Position numbers and translations under genes: made by a program. The notes under the pieces are model-generated. The model saw only the letters and a program-made list of their open reading frames with translations. It did not search any database and was not told the origin of the DNA. 64,000 nt of DNA from Nothophaeocryptopus gaeumannii (Eukaryota > Ascomycota > Dothideomycetes > Mycosphaerellales > Mycosphaerellaceae). The DNA is taken from assembly GCA_031771865.1 (NCBI GenBank), contig JASISA010000042.1, positions 613,501 to 677,500 of the forward strand, given 5' to 3'. Positions within the stretch are counted from its first letter, which is position 1, and each line of letters opens with the position of its first letter. Shown here in pieces: positions 23,075 to 35,172 of the stretch.

Positions 23075-24455
23075 TCACCGGCTTTGTAGCCATTCGTCAA
23101 CGGCCTCTTTGACATCAAACCGGAAAAGCCAACTGGTGTCGTAGTCTCCGGGTTTGACTTTGCCTTGGTCAATAAGCTTTTTCCGCTCGGCTTCTGGAAG
23201 TCGTGACACATTGTTCGTATTCACAGTCCAGTCGAACACAGCATCGATGCGGTCTTGTCGCATTTGTTGCCAGAATGTCAAAGCGTCCAAAAGCTGTACG
23301 GGCTCGGATGTTGTCCCATTCGTTTTGCTGCCGTTGGAGGTGACCTCGGCTGGTTGATGAGTTCCTCCTCCGACCGCTGTCAAGAGCAGGGTCAGGGAGT
23401 AAACGTCTTCCAATGCTTGATTGACACCCTGGCCTGAACTCGGTGGGAGGGCATGAGCTCCGTCTCCGCACAAGATCACTCGGCCAGTCTTGCTGAACCA
23501 TCTCGGCAGTTTGGGCATCTTCATGAACGGCCAGATATAAAGCGTGTCCTTGCTGTTGCAGACGCTATCGATGATACTCTTGGCGGTCGGGCCGTGTTCG
23601 TCGTAGCCTTTCCTGTAAAGCTCGGCGAGTTTGTCCTTGTCTGCGTCGAGCTCTCTCAAGTCTGTCTTGCTCAGCTCAGGATAGGCCATCTGATACCCAA
23701 TCATGATGTCGTTTCCGTTCTTTTCCTCTGCGGTCCAGAATATGGCACCAGGCTTGCCTTGAATAGTGGCGTTGCGTTCGTAATCCGGATAAGGCCAGTC
23801 CACCGTGTCCCACTTGATGTGGCTGATCACTCCTACAAGGCCGGTATATTCTGGCTCAATCCCCGGTGCCAGATATTTCCGCACTGAGCTGTTAATCCCA
23901 TCGGCCCCAATTAGAAGCGGAGCCATGTGTGGCCGATCGTTAATCAGGTAAGTTACTCCGTTTGGGTCATCGGAGACAATGCCACCGAACTTGGAGTTGT
24001 AGGAAATTTCGATGCCTCTCCTTTTGAGCATCAACTTCATCTCGTCCAGCAGCTTGCTACGCCAGATTCGATGATTCCAGTACCCATGTTCTTGAGGACC
24101 TCCAAGAGGCACCACCTTGATGCTTTCGTCTTTATCATTCTTGAAAAAACGATGGTGAGTTACGTAGCAACGATCCTTGATCCGGTCGAAGACGCCCAAG
24201 TGATCAAGTATTCGAAGGCCATTAGGAGTAAGTGTAACGCCTGATGGAATCACCTTGGCGCCCTCCGGGCGAGATTCAAAGATTTTGATAGGTACATCTT
24301 TTTGTGCTAAGGCGAGAGCCAAAGCACAGCCCTGTACGACCATCAGCGAATAGTTCGTCGTCAATGAGCCTGCGATCACGAGTTTCACAATCAATGGGAG
24401 TGCTTACACCCAGTCCAGCGCCAATGATTGCCACATCTTTAAGATAGTCGGCCAT
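23075..24455 (-). CDS. FAD-dependent monooxygenase, salicylate hydroxylase-like
   Basis: Two exons, 24408-24455 and 23075-24331, with a 76-bp intron (donor GTAAGC), give 434 residues. The short first exon supplies the Rossmann motif IIGAGLG, completed by GC of exon 2 (GxGxxG at about 12-17). Further signatures are the DG motif LLIGADGINSSVRK and the GD motif VILCGDGAHALPPSSGQG, both typical of class A flavoprotein hydroxylases such as salicylate and 6-hydroxynicotinate hydroxylases. These use NAD(P)H and O2 to hydroxylate aromatic rings. Upstream lie dead copies of an MFS transporter and a thiamine-diphosphate enzyme, suggesting a former aromatic catabolic cluster. The exact substrate is unknown. 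Confidence 0.88.
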
Positions 24456-25140
24456 AATGTATCTCTGTGACTTCTATTCGAGCTGTAGCGCGATGCCAAG
24501 AGAAGCTGTAGTTATCTATACCGGCGGAGGACAAGCTGCAGACCAAGCAGATATATTAGTTTGACGTCCAGGTGAGCATTGGGTGCCAAGCTGGCTTACT
24601 ACTTCATTGATTTGTGTTAGCTCCAGCAGACAAGACTCGCCTTGATATCCTGGTCCGAAGACCGATACCTCCGAAAACCGGGATGTGGTATGATGGAATA
24701 GGAGTTGATAGCAAGTTGCAGGCTTCATGACCGCGAGAACAGCGAATACATGCGCTGACCAGGCCATCCGTGACTCCGGGATAGAGTTTGGCGTCAAGTC
24801 ACGGATGTGGAGATCATCGTTAGCAAAGCCGCCTGTGGCAACTGCTAGTTCCCAGCTATTCTCATGAACCAAATCGTGCAAAACTTTCACCAGTGGTAGA
24901 GTGTTTTGTGAAGGATTGGAGGCTTTGAGGGTTTGAGCCTTGGAGGAAATATGTTGTTCGTGCTGGCAATCTCCGAGAGCTTGCACCCCTTAGACGCAAG
25001 CACAGACAGATATTTCACGTGACGTGGCCCAAGCGCTCCTGACGCAGCCGAGGTGAAAGTTGGAGACAGAACGCGTCTCCTTCATCACGAGCAGGCAATG
25101 TTTTGGCTTCTGTAACTCTATGAACCACGCTGTCGTGTTG
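24456..25140. other. Spacer with unassigned minus-strand frame
   Basis: A minus-strand frame at 24516-24986 (156 codons) is open, but I cannot match its translation to a family and it lacks splice support. Given the dead neighbours it may be part of another eroded gene of the same cluster. Confidence 0.35.
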
Positions 25141-25885
25141 CTAAACTGGCTTCTTGGCTGACCGACATACTGCGTATCTTGGTTGGCACAGAACATTCCT
25201 GACCTCTGCTACACTACCATTCGTCTCTAGCCATCGTCCGCAGCATCGAGTTATAGCTGATACCTGGAGACGTCGCCCTTGTTTTCGGGCACCGTCAGCC
25301 AGTGCGAGCGCATACGAGATTAGACCATTGAAGGCACCAGCGAAGATGGCGCTACTAAAGAAGACGGCGTATCGCTTTAAGAACTCATCCTTCTTGTAGT
25401 AGCTCCCGATCAGGAACGCGCAACCAGGGACGAATACGCCTTCAAACACGCCCATCAGTAGTCGACATACGACTAGCCCGCCCCAGCTCTGAACGAGTCC
25501 TTAAGAAAGAGCGTAGACCCTAGATGAACATTATACCGGAAAGGCTCCTCGGTCCAATAACTCGAAAGGCGATATTGGCCGGGATGCCGAACACCACGTC
25601 CGCGAGCGTGAAGACCATGACCGCAATGTTGTATCTGTTGCCAGTGAGGTGAAGGTCATAGTCCATTCCCTGGATTTTGGCGTTGCCGATATTGCTCCTG
25701 TCGGCGAAGGAGACTACGAAGAGAAACCAGAGCATCGGCACGAGAGTGAGGTCCAATTTGCGCACGATGCGTTTCTCGATCTTTGGGTCCGGCCATGCTG
25801 TTGATGCCTTCAGTGAGGGGTCAGATGCTGTAGGAGTCTGTTGTTGGCCCACGATGGCGGTGGTCGCGGCTTTCGAGTGGCCCAC
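25141..25885 (-). pseudogene. MFS transporter (Dal5/allantoate-permease-like), inactivated 5' part
   Basis: The first part (25520-25885) gives the N-terminus of an anion:cation symporter family MFS protein: KRIVRKLDLTLVPMLWFLF, then DRSNIGNAKIQGM, then FTLADVVFGIPANI, which is the classic family start. The frame begins with GTG rather than ATG. A TAG follows IMFI where Trp is expected, and a frame change lies near 25490. The next frame (about 25290-25500) continues with the RLLMG-type motif VVCRLLMGVFEGVFVPGC and two membrane spans (SYYKKDEFLKRYAVFF). Similarity ends there, so the C-terminal half is missing. It cannot encode a transporter. Confidence 0.8.
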
Positions 25886-26343
25886 AGTGAGGAAAGCGGG
25901 CTTCTATAAAGCGCTCGATCGACGTCTCTGGATGCGCTTGTCGATGACTTCAGCCACTGCTAGCTCCGTTTTGTTTAGCCGCAGGGCAAGGCTGAAGTCA
26001 CTACTTTGCGACCCGATGCAGTATTCACCGTAGACTGGCTTCCGGCGCCCAGTCGGGAGCAAACTTCTGAGGACCAGTGATACTGATTGCCCGGAAGGGT
26101 AACCGAGATATTTTCGGGATTGATTCAATGTTCGGCGATTCAAGGTCGGGCAGCTGTCGCTTCCTGTCGGCCCAGCCATGACCGTTTGCTACGGCGGCAG
26201 TCACGCAGCGGATAATAAGAAGGTGCAATCACGAGCCTCACATGCAGATGATCGATGCCCTAAAGAAGGCTGAGATACATCTATTTCTCCCCGGCCACTT
26301 CTACCCTTGGAACAAACACCATACAGTCATGAACGACGCCAAT

Positions 26344-28237
26344 ATGATGACGACACGCGAAGAGCGCGATACGACAGTGGCCGATCTCTTCTTACAAGTT
26401 CTGGCGGAGGCAGGCGTAGACCACCTCTTCGCGGTTCTTGGTTCTGATTACCCGAGCATAATAGAAGCGTACCTAAAACGGCAAAGAGATGGCCAGATCT
26501 GGCCCAGGATGGTACACTTCTCACATGAGGTGAGATCCCTGCACGGATCGAGGTTCTCCGATTGACACTAACCTGCCGTGCAGTTCGTCGCCATATCAGC
26601 AGCAGATGGTTACGGACGCATCGCAGGAAAACCGCAATGGGTGATTGTACACATAGACGTGGTGACGTCCGCTCCAGGACAAGGACTCCACAACGCCTCC
26701 GTTGGACGATCTCCCATGCCCATTTTCGCTGGTCTGGCTCCTCTCACAATCCAGGCCGGGATCCCGGGAGTTAGATCAGAGCGGGTGCAGTGGATGCAGG
26801 ATGTCCATCACCAAGCTGCTATCGTGGCCGCGTACGTACGCTATTCCAACGAGATTAAACTCGCGGAGCATGTCAGAGATGTCGTGCGAAGAGCTTTGCT
26901 GATAGCTTCTTCGATCTCGGCTGGACCCACGTATTTGACCGCCGCGCGAGAGATACTCGCATCAAAGGTAAACACAAACTTGTTGCAGGCAACAGAGACT
27001 CGACCACAGACGTGCTATGTAGGAGGTCTGCCATTAAAAGCCGTTCGCGCCATCGGAACGGCCTTGGTCGAAGCAAACAATCCTCTCGTCATCACTGGAT
27101 ACCTCGGAAGAGAACACTCGGCAGTCCATCAGCTCATCGACCTCACTGGATTGATCCCGAAGCTCAAAGTCCTCGACGCCGAATACCGTGAGATGTCCTT
27201 TCCAGCTAGTAGTCCAGCCTAGATCTCATTAAGCGACAGACCCAACCACCTCATTAAGGACGCGGACTGCATTCCGATTCTCGACTGCGATGTTCCTTGG
27301 ATACCGTCGAAGCTAGGACCTGTCACGCCTTCTAAGGGATGCTTCCATATCGACATCGATCCGAGAAAAGAAGCCATACAGCTCGTTGGCTTCGATACCG
27401 ACCTGTTCCAAGCAGAATGCGATCTCGCTTTAGAGCAACTGTGCACATAGGTCGAGTTGTGGAACTAGTCCAGGGCGTCAACTAGCAAGACACCATCGTT
27501 CGACACCGAGAGCACAACAGAAGTATAACCCGCGATACTACCCGCAGTCTCTCTCAAATCCAACTCGGCCCAACACTAATTATACTCTCAAACCTCGCCA
27601 GTCTATTACGAAACTCCCTCCCCCAAAACACTATCTACGTCCATCACGCCGTAACCTCGACCACCTCCCTTATAACCAACCTCAAACTCACCTAATCAGG
27701 TACCTGCTTCTCGAAAGGCGGCAGCGGACTCGGCTAGGCGGCCGGCGCATCCCTCGGAGTAAAACTCGCCCTCCACCGCTATCGCGGCAACCCACGCCTC
27801 CCAGGTATCCAACCCGTCGACCACCCTGCAGAACCCGCCAGCGAGTCTGATGGTGCGAATACGATGGTATGCGCCATCACATGCGATGGAGCGCTTATGT
27901 TAGGTTCTCCTGCAGCAACGTATTGGGCGCAAGCGAACTTGGAGCTGCCGTTTCTGACCATTGTGTTGAATAACGTTGGGTTTAGGGCGACGATGATTGG
28001 ATTGAGGGATGTTCATCCAGATGGGATTGCGGTAAAGTCGGCTGAGAGGGATCCGTTGGGGATTGATTTAACGGATCATTCTCCCAATTATGCTCAGATC
28101 GCGGTGCATGCTTCTAGTGGAGGGTGGGAGGGTGGAAAGTGGATACGATAGAGGACCTTGCTGAGGCGGTGGAGAAAGGGAAGGATTATGTGTTGGAAAG
28201 GAAGGTTGGGGCTTTGATTGAGGTTGTGTTGAAATAA
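26344..28237 (+). pseudogene. Thiamine-diphosphate enzyme (acetolactate synthase/decarboxylase-like), inactivated
   Basis: Exon 1 (to 26529) has the ThDP Pyr-domain start and the HEFVAISAADGYGR motif with its catalytic Glu, completed across a 54-bp intron (26530-26583). Exon 2 stays open to 27222, where TAG replaces the Trp expected before ISLS. The middle domain continues in frame (DADCIPILDCDVPWIPSKLGP) to a stop near 27450. About 200 bp are then scrambled, and the C-terminal ThDP-binding domain resumes in another frame. There GGSGLG is followed by TAG where Trp fits, then TCDGALML, LPFLTIVLNN, and finally VGALIEVVLK with TAA at 28235. In the family such enzymes decarboxylate or ligate 2-keto acids. 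At least three stops and two frame changes make it dead. Confidence 0.85.
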
Positions 28238-28476
28238 GCGAGTGCTGCAAATGATTTAGGACGGAATCTCGGTATTGATGAGTTGAACTAGATACCATGA
28301 CCATGTACCTTCACTTTTAGAAGCAGGCCGATGTTGAATTGGCCGCACCGACTCAACCTCTGTGTAGGGGTCACGACTACGAAATAAAGCATCGCGAAAA
28401 GACGTAGACGATTGGACGAGCCAAAACCTTCGCTCACATCTCTTCGTCCTCTCCCTCTCCCTCTCGCTCTCCCTAC

Positions 28477-31400
28477 TCAATTCCCAAACTTCGCCCACTT
28501 CATCTGCAGCGCGATCAGCACTACGGGCAGCACGCTGACAACCTCTCCGAGCCCTGCATACTGCGGTGGAATCCTTCCTTTGACGAAAGCACCCGCCGCC
28601 AGCAGAATCGCAAAGAGATTGTAAGTGAAGGCCCAAACGAAGTTAAGGACGATTCTGCGATGAGCAGCTCTCGAGACGTCCATAAGGGCAAGGAGACCCG
28701 AGATATCCGGACGCATGTGAACCGCATCTGAGGCGCTACGAGCGACATCCGTGCCAGCACTCATATGCAAACCGACAGTCGCTTGGGCCAAAGCGCCCGC
28801 ATCGTTACTTCCGTCGCCGCAGAAGATGACGGTGTTCGTTTTGTCTTCAGTGAGTTTTTGAATATAGGCTTGCTTGTCCTGTGGTGTGCAACGAGATTGA
28901 ACATTCGATAGTTGAATTCCAAGTTTCGAGGCGGCGTTGTGGACCGCGCCCTCGTTGTCGCCGCTGAGGATGGAAACATCGACGCCGCGGGACTGAAGTT
29001 CGTGTACTATCGTTCGAGCTTCAGGACGGAGAGTGTCGGCGAGACCGAAGACGACGATAGGTTCGTCATCAGCCACGAAGCAGACGATAGTGAGGCCTTT
29101 GTCGTGCAAATACTGAATTGCAGAATAGCTTTCTAGACCAAGCCAAGCCGCGTTACCAGCTTGGAAGGTTATGCCATCTTTGCTGCCCTCAACACCATTC
29201 CCGACCACAACTTTGATATTGTCTGGCTGAATAGAGCGATCAATCTGCGTAGTGAGGTGCTTTGCTATCGCAGCGGAAATAGGATGCTTATTGCCGCCGA
29301 CTAAACCAAGCAGTAAGCGCAAGTTCCTCTTGTTGAGAGGCTTCTGGAGTATAATTTCCTCTGCAACAGCTGGGCTGCCATACGTGAGTGTGCCGGTCTT
29401 GTCGAACACGACATGCGTTGCTTTCCAAGAAGTCTCAATGCTTTGTGCAGACTTGAAGATCACACCGTGCTCCGCTCCCGCGCCACAAGCGATGACAATG
29501 ACCATGGGCACAGCCAAGCCGATAGCACACGGGCAGGACACGATAAGAACGGCGATCGCGTAGGTAATGGCGTCCACGGCAGCATGTGATCCGGTATACT
29601 GGCGGCCTTTGATATCAATAGCAATCCAGACGCCGAGGACGATGGCAGTGATGACGAGGATGACGGGTACGAAATACCCAGCCACGCGATCCGCGAATTC
29701 TTGAATGCGAGGCTTCGACAGCTTGGCTTGATCAACCATCTCGGCAATGCTGCTAATAGTGTTCTCTCCAGGGAGACGGCCGACTTCGACGATCAGCAAG
29801 CCAGGCCCATTAATCGAGCCAGCGACAACACGAGACCCGACGGATTTCGGCACCAAGGCAGATTCTCCAGTGATCATTGACTCGTCAAGCTCAGAGTATC
29901 CAGTCTTGACGATACCATCTGTGACTACTGTTGACTCGGGAAGAACACAGAAGACATCGCCATACTGAAGCAGTCGTGCATCAATGCTCTTTTCCGTTCC
30001 TTCCGAAGCGTCGACAAGAAGTGCAGTAGTTGGTTGCAAGCTCGTGACCGACACAGACTCGACTGCCTTCTGTCTTGCAAGAGCACTGATGTAGCGACCC
30101 AACATGATGAGTGTCACTAGTAGGGTACTGCTCTCGAAGAACTCGCCAACGGCAAGCGGGCGACCGATCATTAAATGAGCGTAGGCGACCACAGAGAAGA
30201 TATAAGCAGCACTGGTACTGATGACAACGAGCAAGTCCATTTCGATCACTCGCGAGAAGATCAAGGACCGAAGCGCGCTGTTGTAGAAGGGACCAGCGAT
30301 TACGACTTGCACGATTGTTGCTAGAGCGAGAGAGGATGACTGGTACGCCACTTCGTGAGGTGGAAGTGGTGCCCAAGCCATAACCAGTACCGGGATTGTC
30401 AGGACTGTGGATAGCAATGTCATGTAGCCGACATGGCGGACATGTTTGGCTCCTGCTGCCACGTTCTCAGGAGGTGCGCTGGGAGCAAGTTCGAGCTTCC
30501 GACCAAAGGCCTGGTCAACGATGTCCCTGGCCCCGATCACAGTAGCATCATACGAAATGCAGATGGCGTCCTTGGTAGATGTAAGGTCCAAAATTCCGGC
30601 AGGAGGAAGCTGACCAAGAATGTCTTTAGCCTCGGGAGTCGCGCGAATGTGTAGTTTCGCGCCGGATAGATTGAGCTTGCGGATCGTGAAGCCTGTAGCT
30701 GTTTGGAGATGGGCAATGGCCTGTTCCACGGAAGTGACGCCGGGGTCGACATCGAACTCCGCTCGTGACATGACAATGCTCGTCTTCACGTTGACTGCAG
30801 AGCGCATTGCAGCCATAGATCTCGCTAGCTTTGTCTCGCAGCCCGTGCAAGTCATACCTTCGACCGTGAGCACCACATGCTCACTTACGGCTAGCCCTCG
30901 CTCGGGGTCCGTATTGTCGCTGTGGATGGGCTCGGCCGCAGTCGTAGTGATCTTGATAGCATCTTTGCCATGCCCTGTGGCCTCGGTCTTGGACTCACAG
31001 CAATCAGAGCCGCATTCATCGGCCTTGTTCGTGAGGCTGCTCTTCGTTGGCTTGCAGCACGGGGTACCGCGCCTGGCTGAATCCTTAGCATAAGGCCTGC
31101 TAGAACGGACAACAGTCTTCTCATTGCCATATGGAGACTCCTTGCAGACGAAACTCGCTCGGGAGCTTCCTACCTGCCTGATACGTTCCGGTAACAGACG
31201 ATGTTTGCTAACACAACAAGACTCCAGCCCTTGAGCGAGCAGAGTCTTGCATATGCAGCCCATAGCTTCCAAAACGGAGCCATAGCGTTTGCGAGCTGCT
31301 TCGAGATGGTTGCTGCAGGGCATTCTCGGCGTAGTGCTGCCGGATGATGTACTCTTCGCAGACGCCGTACGGTATTCCACTGGCTTCTCAGCACAACGTC

Positions 31401-32039
31401 TCGATTCTGGCATCTTGCCGCAGTATCCAGCAGAAGGCTTGCCGCAGGTGTCCTGCGTGAGCTTCGAGCAGCAATCATCGGTCCACTTATTCGATGCAGG
31501 ATTTGGAGCATCGCCGCAACATCCAGCTTGGCAGGAATGTTGCTTCTCCAGCGGGTTATTGCAGCAGGTTTCAAATTCAATGTCACATCCATCTTGCTTT
31601 GATCCGGTACAACAGTCGCCAGTCTTCGTCTTGCATGCTGTCTTCTCCTTGACCTCGCTACAGCCCTTGGCGACCTTGTCGGTGCAGTAGCCAGACTTCT
31701 CGGCATGATCTTCAGTCTTGTCGCCACTGCACGCGTTGTTCACTCCAGAATCTGAAGCAGCCGTACAGCCATCCTCGCATTCGCGGAGAGCAATCGAGGT
31801 CAAACAGTCCTCTACACGGAGCTGTCAGCTGCTGTTCGTTAGTATCTCGACAATTACGTGCCATCACAGCATCCTGCAGTTTTAGTCCCGCTGGCAGGAC
31901 AGCACTTTCTGTTGCTGCCTTCCTCGACCACGTTGTCGTCAGCCGATGCAGTTGAGGTTATCGAGCTGTCGATTTGGGTTGATGGAGATGGCACCTTGAT
32001 GGCCTTTTCGGCGCCGCAGCATCCGTCTTCACAGCCCAT
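28477..32039 (-). CDS. Copper-type P1B ATPase with Cys-rich N-terminal extension
   Basis: The main frame (28477-31803) holds ~1100 codons. It has an HMA domain with MTCTGC near codon 318, TGES in the actuator domain, the membrane metal site SCPC near codon 757, the phosphorylated Asp in DKTGTLT near 800, the HP motif in NKHPIS and GDGSND in the hinge. The CPC motif marks Cu+ (or Ag+) transport across a Golgi-like or plasma membrane. Before the HMA domain lie ~300 residues with many CC, C-x3-CC and C-x4-C groups, unusual for the family and suited to metal chelation. The frame has no ATG at its upstream end. A 5' exon beginning MGCEDGCCG (ATG 32039) continues the Cys-rich style to about 31856, so an intron lies between about 31804 and 31856, but I could not fix its borders. 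Confidence 0.88.
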
Positions 32040-32204
32040 GTTGTTTGAGCTCTTTTCAGATGAAAGGCGGGAAACAGAGTGCCACTCATGCCAATGCTTG
32101 GATCCAGAGACCTCTGCCGGCCAATCGCTTGTAACGGGAACTAGCGGATAGCCGTCGCAGCGGAGGTTACCAGTAGCACGTGTTATGTGTAGACCTTGAA
32201 CCAA

Positions 32205-34050
32205 AACACCAGCGCATTGGATAGGTAGAGTCTCTCACCGACTAGTAGATCGCTCTCGCTGCATAGATACACATGCGTATGTGGGCCTTGAAATTGCAAT
32301 TATGTAGGTAAATACTTTACAAGATCAAGATGTCTTTGATCGCCACTATGAATGATCCAATGAGCTCTCGAGCGTTGAGCCCATCTTTTGAGGCCTTCAA
32401 GCCGGCGGCACTGCCATGGGACATGAAAGCAAGGCTATCGGCGCATATCGTGATCTGGCGCGCCGAGGTTTGTCGAGCTCTCTGGAGGTATGCGGGGGTG
32501 TGCGGAGGTCTAGTCAGACCTGGATGTTGAGGTATGTCGAGGCCTTACGAGGTATGTCGAGGTCTTACGAGGTCTGAATATTGAGGTTTGCGGGGGTCTT
32601 GTGCGCGAAGTCCAGCGAGATAATAGGCAGTAGCAAGATGCAAGACGCCAACGCTTCTTGCTAGATGCGCCGGATACGTCTCGAGAGCAGCAAGTTGATA
32701 GATCGAACAAACAAAAAGGGAGCAAACCTCGGCGACACCTACCTGTGCCTGGCGATCGACGTGATTTTAAACCGCAAATCGCTCAAACATCGCCGAAATC
32801 CAGCATCCGCCCAAAAAAGCGAAGCTCAAAGCTCGGAATCGAACCCCGAACTGCATCCCCAAAATGGCAAACGGTTTAGTGGTATGCCTTGCCTGCGTCA
32901 GGTTAAGGGCATACGACGTATTTCAAACCCGTAGGTTTACAATTCACGAAACAGTGCAAAGACCCTAGTAAATCACTCTCTTGGGACCTAAACTTCCCAA
33001 GAGCTTCACACTGTCGCATCCGTTATTGGCCGAAGCTTTCTGATCGAATATACAGGCAAACCAGCGGAGGGTGCGTAGATTGTGATTGCGGCGAAGAGGG
33101 TAGCGGGGTGAGTGTCCGGGTTTCGAGCTGCGATCAATTAATATGAGCGATTCTTCGGAGACACTTACTGCGCACTGTCTAGGCTGTTATTGACGCTGCG
33201 ACGACCTAGATCTGCTCGACTCTCACTGGCTCGAGGACGTCTCTTGCCGAGCAAACATCCCAAACTCCTCACCGCCTCGCACCCGAGCATGAGCATTGCA
33301 GTCCTTTTGGACACCGCCGAGCTACCTCTCTGACCAGCGTGCTCGACATGCAACGACAGGATCCACGGCATTGTAAATGATTTCTACCAAACTTCATCCG
33401 AATCGTATTGTGACAATGGTCCGCACGCTCTGCACCATTCAATCTTCTGCAAATCTTGACGGAGTATGCTAAGGCTCAATGTCATGCTCTTCACTCTCCA
33501 TCATGCATGAGAAGGCACGTACGCCATATTCACATCTCTTTAGTCAGCTCCCACCATGTCTTCTAACGGCATCCGCAATCATTGAGTTTTGCTGTTCATA
33601 TTCGTGGAGCGAAGGCCGAATCGGAAGATCGATTGTGGCCCGGGCGGCGTAGGAAGGTAGGCATGGGAGGACACCGCCTCGAGAGCATTATCAGCAACTG
33701 GCGCACTCTTCAAAAGGTCCTTTGTACAGCGTCTTTTTACATGAGGAAGTATTCAAGATGTAATAGAGAGAGTCTTCGCCAAGGGATGAAGTTCAGGATC
33801 CTCCGTCCCTCCTGGAATCGGACCGACACCTCACGTGATGGCGCTTCTTCTGTGCGAGGAGACGACACGCCCAGCTTCACAACGCGACTCTGATGGGAAG
33901 CAGATATGATTTGACGATATTTTGCATTGTCATGCTACGAAATTTCATTCATTCCAAGACCTCATGGGTATCATCGGCCGCTGCGATCATGACCAGCTAA
34001 GCCGTCTCATGCAATGTTGAATCCACATTAGTGTCCTTCTCCTTACGCGC
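32205..34050. other. Intergenic region with short repeated motif
   Basis: No convincing gene. Around 32480-32610 the motif GAGGTATGTCGAGG / CTTACGAGGT recurs several times in imperfect copies, a small degenerate tandem array. tRNA-like box sequences near 32835-32888 do not form a tRNA. Confidence 0.5.
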
Positions 34051-35172
34051 TCATATGGAGAGCGTCGTCCCACTCTGCGTGATTTCAGCAGTGTGCAAAG
34101 CACGACCACTGCCACACTTGGCATGGAAAACGAGGTGTTTGAGGTCCTTAGACACATCCCCTCCACCCGGTCCAGACAAGCCATTCGCCCCTGTGGAGAT
34201 CAAGGGAGTCGACGCGCGGGTGTAGGGCCCAGCGATCGAGCTGGCGTATGCGTAGCCAACATTATAGTTAGTTGTGGTGTAGCAGCCGGAGCTGAAGAGC
34301 AGGAAGTAGTAGGAGCCGCTTTTCGCGACTACAGGTGCTTCGAGGATGCCTTGGTCGGCTGCGCCGTTGTTGTCAAGGAGAGTCGTTGCCGAGCCGCTGA
34401 GTGTGTATCCGTTCGATGAGACAGGCTGAAGAACCAGTGGTGTTCCCACGTATGGCGCGACTGTGAATTGTTAGCTCCCTTGGTCTGAGCTCTTCTTGGT
34501 TCGATCATACCGTCATTGCCACATGAGCCGCCGTGACCAATAGAATTACCGTCCACCTTGTAAACAATATATCTTTGCCCATTATCATTATACCCTGCAG
34601 CATCGATCGCACCTCCTTGCGAAAGCGGGCAGATCAGAGCACTGTCGCTGGTTGCTGTGTATGGACCGAGAACACTCTTAGATGTCGCGGCTCCAATGCA
34701 ATGCTTAGAAGCATCAGACGTTGTGCTGGCGCTGAAATACATGACGTAGGTCCCATCATCGAGTGCGACGACATCAGGAGCCCAGGTTTTTGGCAAAGAT
34801 TGGAACACCCATGAGGGCAAGTTTGGAAGCGCATCGTGCTGACTGCCGTCCGAGTTGTACTGCAGGTTCCAGGTCACGTAATCGTTGGATGTAGCGACTT
34901 GGATATGAATGCTGCTGCCAATTGTTCTTGTCGCAAATGCATACCACTTATCTACGTAGATGATCGCCGGATCTGAAACATGTCAACAATGCTGTTCCGG
35001 TAGTCGGGACTGGGATCTCCATACCTGGGAAGTTTGCACCATTGATCTTCGGACCCGAAATAGTGGTCCTCTTAAACAATGACTTCGTCTCAGAAGACTT
35101 GGCAACTGGAGCTGAGAGCACGCTCTGTACACATAACCCCAACAGAGGTAATGAAAGCCATGATCTAAGCAT
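34051..35172 (-). CDS. Secreted glycoside hydrolase family 43 (arabinanase/xylosidase type)
   Basis: Three exons, 35025-35172, 34511-34972 and 34051-34460, with introns of 52 and 50 bp, give 339 residues. The signal peptide is about 1-20 (WLSLPLLGLCVQSVLS). The GH43 catalytic triad is visible: general base Asp50 in PDPAI (its codon split by intron 1), pKa-tuning Asp173 in GGAIDAAGY, and general acid Glu244 in GILEAPVV. FYYLLFSSG-type strands (SGSYYFLLFSSGCY) match the five-blade propeller. GH43 enzymes remove arabinose or xylose from plant cell-wall arabinan and xylan. The exact activity is not deducible, but length without an extra domain fits endo-arabinanase or arabinofuranosidase types. 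Confidence 0.9.

Noticed and set aside
24516..24986. Minus-strand frame as a further cluster gene
   Set aside because: Translation cannot be linked to any family and no splice structure is visible; kept only as an unassigned spacer.
32835..32888. tRNA-like box sequences (minus-strand B box GGTTCGATTCC; plus-strand A-box-like GGTTTAGTGGTAT)
   Set aside because: The two boxes lie on opposite strands, the T-stem has mismatches and no acceptor stem can be formed; at most tRNA debris.
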